Source: an uncultured Eubacteriales bacterium (GTDB lineage: Bacteria > Bacillota > Clostridia > Oscillospirales > Acutalibacteraceae). Taken from it: DNA of 5,046 bases. The stretch is from NCBI GenBank assembly GCA_900316925.1, contig ONEU01000214.1, positions 1 to 5,046 of the forward strand. Reading direction: 5' to 3'. A program made the translations under genes and the position numbers. Below, in pieces: positions 1-5,046 of the stretch. The notes under the pieces were generated by a model. That model had not been told where the DNA came from, made no database searches, and saw only the letters and a list, made by a program, of their open reading frames with translations. Numbering within the stretch: position 1 is the stretch's first letter; each line of letters opens with the position of its first letter.

Positions 1-74
1 ACGGGACTTGAACCCGTACGTCGTGAAACACACGCCCCTCAAACGTGCCTGTCTGCCAGTTCCAGCACACTCGC
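1..74 (-). tRNA. tRNA-Leu (anticodon GAG), 3' end cut by window edge
   Basis: Read on the minus strand, the sequence folds as a class II tRNA. The 5' acceptor strand GCGAGTG is at 74-68. The D-arm has stem CTG/CAG around GAACTGGCAGA, close to the usual leucine tRNA D-loop. The anticodon stem CACGT/GCGTG (47-43 and 35-31) closes the loop TTGAGGG, which puts anticodon GAG at 40-38; this reads the leucine codons CUC and CUU. A long variable arm follows, as expected for tRNA-Leu, then the T-arm ACGGG-TTCAAGT-CCCGT (17-1). The 3' acceptor strand, discriminator base and CCA end lie left of the window. The identity is clear from the anticodon plus the long variable arm. The gene is transcribed away from gltX and has its own promoter. 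Confidence 0.95.
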
Positions 75-93
75 ATATTCAGAATACCTTCAT

Positions 94-122
94 ATTATAC
101 ATAGCTAAGCACGTTTTGTCAA
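94..122 (-). promoter_or_regulatory. Sigma-A promoter of tRNA-Leu, perfect consensus
   Basis: On the minus strand, -35 TTGACA (122-117) and -10 TATAAT (99-94) are separated by exactly 17 bases. Transcription should start near 86-88, giving a leader of about 12 bases before the mature tRNA 5' end at 74. A run of seven A (minus strand, 133-127) lies just upstream of the -35 and could act as an UP element. Both hexamers match consensus, as is common for stable RNA genes. Confidence 0.9.
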
Positions 123-132
123 GTCCTTTTTT

Positions 133-206
133 TCCTTTCCACGACAGCTTTCCACGACAGCTCCTTTCCACGACAGCTTTCCACGACAGCTCCTTTCCAC
201 GACAGC
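133..206. repeat. Intergenic tandem array, five copies of a 13-mer in a 29-bp period
   Basis: Five exact copies of TTTCCACGACAGC begin at 136, 149, 165, 178 and 194. The first, third and fifth copies are preceded by TCC, so the true period is 29 bp: 133-161 and 162-190 are identical, and 191-206 is a partial third unit. The copies are direct, with no obvious internal hairpin. The array fills much of the gap between the divergent tRNA-Leu and gltX promoters and starts about 11 bp beyond the tRNA -35. Short frames running through it are not credible genes. Its role is unknown: it could be an array of protein-binding sites or a neutral slippage expansion. Confidence 0.93.
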
Positions 207-252
207 GTGCGCCGCATAATGGCGTGAAACACTTTTACCGTCGAAAGAATAG

Positions 253-280
253 TTGACTATTTGCTGAAATTTGGTATAAT
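253..280 (+). promoter_or_regulatory. Sigma-A promoter of the gltX-glnS unit, extended -10
   Basis: The -35 TTGACT (253-258) and -10 TATAAT (275-280) are 16 bases apart, and TGG directly before the -10 supplies an extended -10 TGN motif. Transcription should start near 286-288, leaving an untranslated leader of about 50 bases. That leader is too short for a T-box riboswitch, the usual control of many Bacillota aminoacyl-tRNA synthetase genes, so constitutive or growth-linked transcription is more likely here. Confidence 0.85.
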
Positions 281-323
281 TATAGGATAGCACACACGGC
301 TGCGGCTGTGGAATCTATTGAAT

Positions 324-330
324 AAGGGTG
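324..330 (+). promoter_or_regulatory. Ribosome binding site that decides the gltX start
   Basis: AAGGGTG (324-330) is the only purine-rich Shine-Dalgarno-like stretch near the start of gltX. It lies 7 bases before the ATG at 338 but only 1 base before the in-frame ATG at 332. Normal spacing therefore favours 338. Confidence 0.65.
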
Positions 331-337
331 AATGGAA

Positions 338-1795
338 ATGTCAGAAAAGGTAAGAACCAGATTTGCACCGAGTCCCACCGGTTTTATGCATGTGGGTAAT
401 CTGAGAACGGCACTGTATGAATACCTCATTGCAAAGTCGCTGGGCGGTGACTTTGTCCTGCGGATTGAGGATACCGACCAGGAACGCAAGGTGGAAGGAG
501 CTGTGGATATTATCTACCACACTCTGCAGAATGCCGGGCTCATCCATGATGAGGGTCCGGATATCGGCGGTGATTACGGTCCCTACGTTCAGAGTGAAAG
601 AAAGAATATGTACCTGCCATACGCGGAGCAGCTCATCCGGATGGGCAAGGCCTACCGCTGCTTCTGCACCAAGGAACGTCTGGACGGTCTGCGCGCCAAT
701 GCGGATGACCCCGGCGCCGGTTATGACCGGCATTGCCGTGATCTCCCGCAGGAGGAGATCGATCAGAAGCTCAAAGACGGAGTCCCCTATGTCATCCGTC
801 AGAAGATGCCGCTGGAGGGTTCCACCACCTTTGTTGACGCTGTCTACGGCACCATCACGGTGGAAAACAGCGAACTGCAGGATCAGATTCTCATCAAGGC
901 GGACGGATTCCCCACCTATAACTTTGCCAATGTCATTGATGACCACACGATGCACATCACCCATGTGGTGAGAGGCAGCGAATACCTCTCCTCCACTCCC
1001 AAATATAACCTGCTTTATGAAGCCTTTGGCTGGGAGATCCCCACCTATATCCATCTGCCGCTCATCATGGGCAAGAACGACGACGGTTCCATCTCCAAGC
1101 TCGCCAAGCGCCACGGTGCTACCAGCTTTGAAGATCTCGTCAAGGCCGGTTTCCTCCCGGAGGCTATCATCAACTACATCGCTCTGCTGGGCTGGGCTCC
1201 CAAGGATAACCGTGAGATGTTCACGCTGCCCGAACTCGTTGAAAACTTCTCAATCGACGGTATCAGCAAATCTCCTGCCGTCTTTGATTACGATAAACTG
1301 GAATGGTTCAACGGCGAATACATCAAGGCAATGACCACCGAGCAGTTTGCCCAGGTCGCCGCTCCCTACTTCAGACAGGCTCTGGGTGACAAGCCTTTTG
1401 ATTACATCAAACTGGCGGGCATCCTCCAGCAGCGCACCACCAGACTCACCGATATTCCCGAGAAGATCGCTTTCTTTGCCCAACAGCCCGATTACGACAA
1501 GGAACTGTTTGTCAATAAAAAGAGCAAGACCACTCTTGAAAATACGCCGGTACTGCTCAAGGCAGGCATTGAAGCCCTGGAAGCACTTCCGTCATGGGAT
1601 CACGACAGCATCCATGACTGCCTGATCGACCTGGCTGTGAAGCTGGAGGTCAAGAACGGTACTGCCATGTGGCCGGTGAGAATTGCCGCTTCCGGCATGA
1701 CCATCACACCGGGCGGCGCTGTGGAGATCCTGGATATTCTCGGCAGGGAAGAAGCCCTGGCACGACTGCACAAAGGACTGGAGAAGCTCTCCTGA
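338..1795 (+). CDS. gltX: Glutamate--tRNA ligase (GluRS)
   Basis: This cytoplasmic class I aminoacyl-tRNA synthetase attaches glutamate to tRNA-Glu using ATP. The 485-residue product has the usual family length. The Rossmann catalytic domain opens with RTRFAPSPTGFMHVGN, whose HVGN (residues 18-21) is the HIGH signature; IEDTDQER follows at 43-50. Cysteines 108 and 110 (CFC) and a His-Cys pair at 132-133 sit where many bacterial GluRS bind zinc. The KMSKR loop reads KLAKR (254-258), with alanine where serine is usual. From about residue 325 (FNGEYIKAM onward) the protein is the helical anticodon-binding domain. An in-frame ATG at 332 would add two residues but has poor spacing to the ribosome binding site. 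glnS follows after 51 bp. Whether the enzyme also charges tRNA-Gln cannot be read directly; the neighbouring GlnRS suggests it need not. Confidence 0.96.
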   Translation: MSEKVRTRFAPSPTGFMHVGNLRTALYEYLIAKSLGGDFVLRIEDTDQERKVEGAVDIIYHTLQNAGLIHDEGPDIGGDYGPYVQSERKNMYLPYAEQLIRMGKAYRCFCTKERLDGLRANADDPGAGYDRHCRDLPQEEIDQKLKDGVPYVIRQKMPLEGSTTFVDAVYGTITVENSELQDQILIKADGFPTYNFANVIDDHTMHITHVVRGSEYLSSTPKYNLLYEAFGWEIPTYIHLPLIMGKNDDGSISKLAKRHGATSFEDLVKAGFLPEAIINYIALLGWAPKDNREMFTLPELVENFSIDGISKSPAVFDYDKLEWFNGEYIKAMTTEQFAQVAAPYFRQALGDKPFDYIKLAGILQQRTTRLTDIPEKIAFFAQQPDYDKELFVNKKSKTTLENTPVLLKAGIEALEALPSWDHDSIHDCLIDLAVKLEVKNGTAMWPVRIAASGMTITPGGAVEILDILGREEALARLHKGLEKLS

Positions 1796-1831
1796 AGCAG
1801 CTTCCGGATCAAAGCTCAGACATCACTAAAT

Positions 1832-1839
1832 AAGGAGAG
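1832..1839 (+). promoter_or_regulatory. Ribosome binding site of glnS
   Basis: AAGGAGAG ends 7 bases before the ATG at 1847, and its AGGAG core ends 9 bases before it. This is a strong site at normal spacing and fixes the glnS start. No promoter or terminator was recognised in the 51-bp gap between gltX and glnS. Confidence 0.85.
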
Positions 1840-1846
1840 AAGGACT

Positions 1847-3529
1847 ATGGCAGAGGAGATCAAGGCTGCGGAAAATGCCGCAGGCAACTTTATCTATGAC
1901 TTTATCACCGAGGACATTGCGCCCGGCGGACAGTATGAGGGCAGGGAGGTTCATACCCGTTTCCCTCCGGAGCCCAACGGCTATCTGCACATCGGTCATG
2001 CCAAGGCAATCTGTGTTGACTTCGGCATGGCGGAGCGTTTCGGCGGCAAATGCAACCTCCGTATGGATGATACCAACCCCACAAAAGAGGATGTAGAATA
2101 CGTTGATGCCATCAAAGAGGATATTGCCTGGCTGGGCTTCCATTGGGATGACCGGTTCTATTTTGCATCCGAATACTTTGACGATATGTACCACTACGCC
2201 GTAGAGCTTATTGAAAAGGGACTTGCTTATGTCTGCGAACTGACGCCCGATCAGATGAGAGCCAACCGCGGCGATCTTTCCCACCCGGCTGTCAGCCCCT
2301 ACCGTGACAGGCCTGTGGAAGAGAGCCTGCGCCTGTTTGAAGGCATGAAAAACGGCGAATATCCCGACGGCAGCATGACGCTGCGCGCAAAGATCGACCT
2401 TGCCAGCGGCAACTTCAATATGCGTGACCCGGTGATCTACCGCATCAACCGTCTGCACCACCACCGCACCGGCGACAAGTGGTGTATCTATCCCATGTAC
2501 GACTTTGCGCACCCCATTGAGGACGCCATCGAGGGCATTACCCACTCCCTCTGCACCCTGGAATTTGAGGATCACCGTCCGCTGTATGACTGGGTCATCA
2601 AAAACACCTCCGTGCCGAATGTCCCCCGTCAGATCGAGTTTGCCCGCCTGGGCATCAACAATACCGTTATGAGCAAGAGAAAGCTCCGTCAGCTGGTGGA
2701 GGACCACTTCGTCAGCGGTTGGGATGATCCCAGAATGCCCACCCTCTGCGGTCTGAGGCGCCGCGGCTATACGCCTGCCTCCATCCGCAATTTCTGTGAG
2801 CGCATCGGTGTGGCAAAAACCAACAGCGTGGTGGACTATGCCTTCCTGGAGCATTGTCTGCGTGAAGACCTCAACGAGAGGGCACAGCGTGTGATGGTTG
2901 TCCTGCGTCCTGTCAAGCTCGTTATCACCAACTATCCCGAAGGTCAGACAGAGAGCTTCGAGATTGAAAATAACCCCAACCGCGAAGAGGACGGCAAGCG
3001 CACCATTACCTTCAGCCGTGAATGTTATATCGAAGCAGAGGACTTCCTGGAGGAAAAGGTCAAAGGTTACAACCGGCTGTACCCCGGCAACGAGGTCCGT
3101 CTGAAATCCGCCTATATCGTGAAGTGCACCGGCTGCAAAAAGGACGAAAACGGCAATGTCGTGGAAGTCTACGCTGAGTACGATCCTGAGACAAGAGGCG
3201 GCGACACTCCCGACGGCAGAAAGGTCAGGGGCACTATCCACTGGGTTAACGCCGAAAGCTACGTTGAAGCGGAGGTTCGTCTGTATGACAACCTGTTCAC
3301 CGACCCCGAGCCGGACACCGGAGACAAAAACTTCCTGGATTACATCAATCCCGAAAGCCTGGTGGTGCTCCAGGGCTGCAAGGCAGAGCCTTTCCTGGCT
3401 TCCGCCGGTCTCACCGACCGCTATCAGTTCATGCGCTGCGGTTACTTCTGTGCCGACAAGGACAGCACCGCCGGCCACCTTATTTTCAACCGGAGCGTAT
3501 CCCTCAAGGACGGCTTCAAGAAAAAATAA
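1847..3529 (+). CDS. glnS: Glutamine--tRNA ligase (GlnRS)
   Basis: This cytoplasmic class I synthetase charges tRNA-Gln directly with glutamine. The 560-residue product is close to the E. coli enzyme in length (about 554). The catalytic domain begins with HTRFPPEPNGYLHIGHAKAI, with a canonical HIGH at residues 48-51, followed by LRMDDTNPTKE. The KMSKR loop is a canonical VMSKR (274-278) within NNTVMSKRKL. The PRMPTLCGLRRRGYTP segment and the C-terminal DGRKVRGTIHWV, EVRLYDNLF and NPESLV blocks match the two beta-barrel anticodon-binding domains of bacterial/eukaryotic-type GlnRS, so the protein looks intact. It is the second gene of a probable gltX-glnS unit and is followed by an intrinsic terminator. 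Most Bacillota make Gln-tRNA through GluRS plus GatCAB; family knowledge treats bacterial GlnRS as acquired by transfer, but base composition here looks like that of gltX, so any transfer is old. Confidence 0.97.
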   Translation: MAEEIKAAENAAGNFIYDFITEDIAPGGQYEGREVHTRFPPEPNGYLHIGHAKAICVDFGMAERFGGKCNLRMDDTNPTKEDVEYVDAIKEDIAWLGFHWDDRFYFASEYFDDMYHYAVELIEKGLAYVCELTPDQMRANRGDLSHPAVSPYRDRPVEESLRLFEGMKNGEYPDGSMTLRAKIDLASGNFNMRDPVIYRINRLHHHRTGDKWCIYPMYDFAHPIEDAIEGITHSLCTLEFEDHRPLYDWVIKNTSVPNVPRQIEFARLGINNTVMSKRKLRQLVEDHFVSGWDDPRMPTLCGLRRRGYTPASIRNFCERIGVAKTNSVVDYAFLEHCLREDLNERAQRVMVVLRPVKLVITNYPEGQTESFEIENNPNREEDGKRTITFSRECYIEAEDFLEEKVKGYNRLYPGNEVRLKSAYIVKCTGCKKDENGNVVEVYAEYDPETRGGDTPDGRKVRGTIHWVNAESYVEAEVRLYDNLFTDPEPDTGDKNFLDYINPESLVVLQGCKAEPFLASAGLTDRYQFMRCGYFCADKDSTAGHLIFNRSVSLKDGFKKK

Positions 3530-3581
3530 TACTGTCGCCGCAGACCCTACAGCCTGCTTGCCGACTGCTATCTGATTATTT

Positions 3582-3625
3582 CAGGTACGGAAACTCCATG
3601 TGCGGAGTTCCCGTACCTGTTTTTT
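3582..3625 (+). terminator. Rho-independent terminator after glnS
   Basis: CAGGTACGGAAACTCC (3582-3597) pairs with GGAGTTCCCGTACCTG (3604-3619), a 16-bp stem with a single A-C mismatch and a 6-base loop, followed by six T (3620-3625). The opposite strand lacks a good T run after the stem, so termination is mainly for rightward transcription. It closes the gltX-glnS unit 53 bp after the glnS stop. Confidence 0.95.
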
Positions 3626-3696
3626 GTATGGAGCCATTCATAAACTGCTATTGTTCGGAAGTGGCCGGGCACCGTGCACAATCATCGGAAAAAGAT

Positions 3697-3725
3697 TTGA
3701 CATTCTATGATGACAATTATATAAT
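3697..3725 (+). promoter_or_regulatory. Sigma-A promoter of the SseB-like gene, perfect consensus
   Basis: TTGACA (3697-3702) and TATAAT (3720-3725) are separated by 17 bases, an exact consensus arrangement. Transcription should begin near 3731-3733, giving a leader of about 25 bases. The AGGAGG ribosome binding site at 3747-3752 lies 5 bases before the ATG at 3758. Together with the terminator upstream, this makes the gene a separate and potentially highly transcribed unit. Confidence 0.9.
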
Positions 3726-3757
3726 ATAGCTAATAGATGTAATCATAGGAGGCAGCT

Positions 3758-5046
3758 ATGAGTAATATTCAGGCTTTGATCAAACAGTATGCGCGCTCCA
3801 AAAGCAACGACGTCATGCAAGAAATCATTCAGGAGCTGCACCGGCAGGAAATCCTGTGGGTTGCCTACTCCCCCACCACCAACAACCACTATACCGACTT
3901 CCTGAAAGGCGTTCCTACCGCCTTTGTCTTCTCCGAAAAACGCTTTTGCGAGGCTTTCAAAAAATACCTCACCGGCAAAAAAATCCGGATCGACATCCTT
4001 GAAAGTACCGTCTCCGGCAGAGTCCCTATGTTCAGCGACTTCTTCCGCAGCGGTATTGAACAGGTGATCGTGGATAACGGCCAGACCTTTGTGATTATCG
4101 ACCTGGCTGACGTTGTGAAACAACCGGATTTCTCTTCTCTCCCGGAAGAAGAACGTCCCGTGCTTAACCAGACGCTCCTGCTCCACGCTAATACCTATTT
4201 CCAGACCTATGACCGCAGCTCCATTGCCGAAACCCTCGATGAAGAGCTCATGCAGGATCTCTACAACGGTCTGTACCTCCTGCCCATGCTCACCGATGAC
4301 CGATTGCCTCCGGACAGCGTCCTCAAACGCTTCTCGACCGGTACGGCTGTTCTGAATATTCCGGCCGTGCGACTCGGCGTCAATTATTCGTGTATCCCCG
4401 TCTTTACCGACTGGTCCGAACTGACTAAGCTCGATAAAAAACGTATCTGCCTGGGCAACGTCATTACCTTTGACGAGATCGCCCAGATTGTCACCCTGGG
4501 CGAGACGGTGATTCTGAACCCCTACGGTTTTAATCTGTTCTTTGATTACAACACCATAGAGATGATCCGCAATGCGTGTGCACCGCCGCCGGCTCCCGCT
4601 TATGCGCCGCCTCCTGCTCCGGTATACGCTCCGGCTCCGCAGCCCGTCTATACACCGGCTCCTGTCTATGCGCCCGCTCCGCAGCCGGTTTATCCACCTG
4701 CACCGCAGCCGGAATATACACAACCTGCACAGCCCGTCTATGCACCGCAGCCTGAGCCGGTACCTGCTCCCGCAGAGCAGACGGTTGCCGAGACCGTACC
4801 CGCTCCCGCTGAACAGAGTGCTCCGGAACCGGTTCCCGCTCCTGTTGAACAGCCGGTTGAAGAAACGGTTATCGAGACTCCCGCAGAGAACAAGCCTGTT
4901 GACGAGTCTCCCGCAGAGGACAAGCCTGCTGACGAGTCTCCCGCAGAGGACAAGCCTGCTGACGAGTCTCCCGCAGAGGACAAGCCTGCTGACGAGTCTC
5001 CCGCAGAGGACAAACCCGTTGACGAGTCTCCCGCAGAGGACAAACC
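3758..5046 (+). CDS. SseB-like two-domain protein with repetitive Pro-rich/acidic tail (3' partial)
   Basis: The frame is open from ATG 3758 to the window edge: 429 codons with no stop, so the true end is unknown. The second globular half (about residues 165-265) resembles the SseB N-terminal domain (enhanced serine sensitivity family): it contains LYLLPML, then IPVFTDWSEL (213-222) and an ILNPYGFNLFF block (252-262). The first half (about 25-120) follows the same plan in weaker form: EILWVAYSP (31-39), AFVFSEKRF (55-63) and IEQVIVDNGQTFVII (100-114), which suggests an internal duplication. From residue 275 the chain becomes low-complexity: a Pro/Tyr-rich stretch, a 12-residue VPAPxEQ repeat and a 10-residue acidic repeat. 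No signal peptide or membrane segment is visible, so a cytoplasmic location is likely. The biochemical role of SseB proteins is poorly known and none is asserted here. The family call is from motif memory only. A frame on the opposite strand is a shadow. Confidence 0.85.
   Translation, partial: MSNIQALIKQYARSKSNDVMQEIIQELHRQEILWVAYSPTTNNHYTDFLKGVPTAFVFSEKRFCEAFKKYLTGKKIRIDILESTVSGRVPMFSDFFRSGIEQVIVDNGQTFVIIDLADVVKQPDFSSLPEEERPVLNQTLLLHANTYFQTYDRSSIAETLDEELMQDLYNGLYLLPMLTDDRLPPDSVLKRFSTGTAVLNIPAVRLGVNYSCIPVFTDWSELTKLDKKRICLGNVITFDEIAQIVTLGETVILNPYGFNLFFDYNTIEMIRNACAPPPAPAYAPPPAPVYAPAPQPVYTPAPVYAPAPQPVYPPAPQPEYTQPAQPVYAPQPEPVPAPAEQTVAETVPAPAEQSAPEPVPAPVEQPVEETVIETPAENKPVDESPAEDKPADESPAEDKPADESPAEDKPADESPAEDKPVDESPAEDK
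4583..4759 (+). repeat. Pro/Tyr-rich region coding for PxYxP repeats
   Basis: Residues 276-334 of the SseB-like protein are dominated by Pro, Ala, Gln and Tyr. Tyrosine recurs seven times in P[AVE]Y contexts, such as PVYAPAPQPVY. Spacing is irregular, so this is a degenerate repeat rather than an exact one. Such a stretch should be extended and unfolded, and would act as a spacer or a docking surface for proline-binding partners. Confidence 0.85.
4760..4867 (+). repeat. Three 36-bp units coding for VPAP[AV]EQ repeats
   Basis: Three 12-residue units start at V335, V347 and V359: VPAPAEQTVAET, VPAPAEQSAPEP and VPAPVEQPVEET. Their DNA has diverged more than the later 30-bp array, so this is an older expansion. 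It joins the Pro/Tyr-rich stretch to the acidic repeat. Confidence 0.85.
4871..5046 (+). repeat. 30-bp tandem array coding for acidic DESPAEDKPA repeats
   Basis: Units start at 4871 (variant), 4901, 4931, 4961, 4991 and 5021, each of 30 bp; the last is cut by the window edge. The units at 4901, 4931 and 4961 are identical at DNA level, and those at 4991 and 5021 differ only at the AAA-CCC and GTT codons. The encoded decamer is DESPAEDKP followed by A or V, strongly acidic. A period divisible by three keeps the frame when copies are gained or lost. The near identity suggests recent slippage or recombination. Confidence 0.95.

Noticed and set aside
133..206. CRISPR array or replication-origin (DnaA-box) cluster
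   Set aside because: The repeats are contiguous or 3 bases apart, with no unique spacers. The match of CTTTCCACG to the DnaA box TTWTNCACA is only about 7 of 9, and no dnaA, dnaN or AT-rich unwinding region is present.
8..256. 82-codon plus-strand frame across the tRNA and repeat array
   Set aside because: It begins inside the antisense of a tRNA, runs through the tandem repeats and has no ribosome binding site. The overlapping minus-strand frame at 105-293 fails for similar reasons.
281..337. T-box riboswitch or attenuator in the gltX leader
   Set aside because: The leader is about 50 bases. The only pairing seen (CACA with TGTG near 294-310) is weak, and there is no T-box sequence or terminator.
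341..1114. 257-codon minus-strand frame opposite gltX
   Set aside because: This is a shadow of a clearly recognised gltX, with no family resemblance or start signal of its own.
1826..3478. 550-codon minus-strand frame opposite glnS
   Set aside because: Its length is striking, but it mirrors the glnS codon bias. GlnRS motifs are unmistakable on the plus strand, and the antisense product resembles no family I recognise.
3626..3696. Small gene or RNA between the glnS terminator and the next promoter
   Set aside because: No start with a ribosome binding site, stable fold or promoter was recognised; it appears to be plain intergenic sequence.
3743..4723. 326-codon minus-strand frame opposite the SseB-like gene
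   Set aside because: The plus strand has a perfect promoter, an AGGAGG site and SseB-like motifs. The antisense product starts with Arg-rich low complexity that mirrors the proline codons.
4738..5043. 101-codon minus-strand Ser/Gly/Ala repeat protein
   Set aside because: It is simply the 30-bp array read backwards; any open frame of such an array looks repetitive.

Overview
The window reads as bacterial chromosome with moderate GC. The organism is most likely a Bacillota/Clostridia member of the gut-associated Oscillospiraceae/Ruminococcaceae kind. This rests on strong AGGAGG-type ribosome binding sites, near-consensus sigma-A promoters, a GluRS that looks like the clostridial form (HVGN signature, NYIALLGW, KSPAVFD), and a separate GlnRS beside it. 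The genus cannot be fixed from the sequence alone, and the placement is inference.

Layout. Bases 1-74 hold most of a tRNA-Leu(GAG) on the minus strand; its 3' acceptor strand lies off the left edge. Its promoter (94-122, minus) is a perfect TTGACA-N17-TATAAT. Between this promoter and the divergent gltX promoter (253-280, plus) is a tandem array of five copies of TTTCCACGACAGC (133-206), with no coding explanation. Next come gltX (338-1795) and glnS (1847-3529), both plus strand and 51 bp apart with no terminator between them. They probably form one two-gene transcript that ends at a strong intrinsic terminator (3582-3625). A second perfect sigma-A promoter (3697-3725) and an AGGAGG site start a gene at 3758 that stays open to the right edge. 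Its product has two SseB-like domains followed by a long disordered tail built from three successive repeat types: a Pro/Tyr-rich stretch, a 12-residue VPAPxEQ repeat and a 10-residue acidic DESPAEDKPA repeat.

Function. The left part is translation machinery: a leucine tRNA and the enzymes that charge tRNA-Glu and tRNA-Gln. A dedicated GlnRS suggests direct glutaminylation rather than sole reliance on the GluRS/GatCAB amidation route usual in Bacillota. The right-hand gene is an independent unit of unproven function. It and the intergenic repeat array are the least explained parts of the window. No mobile element, CRISPR array or clearly new multi-gene system is visible.
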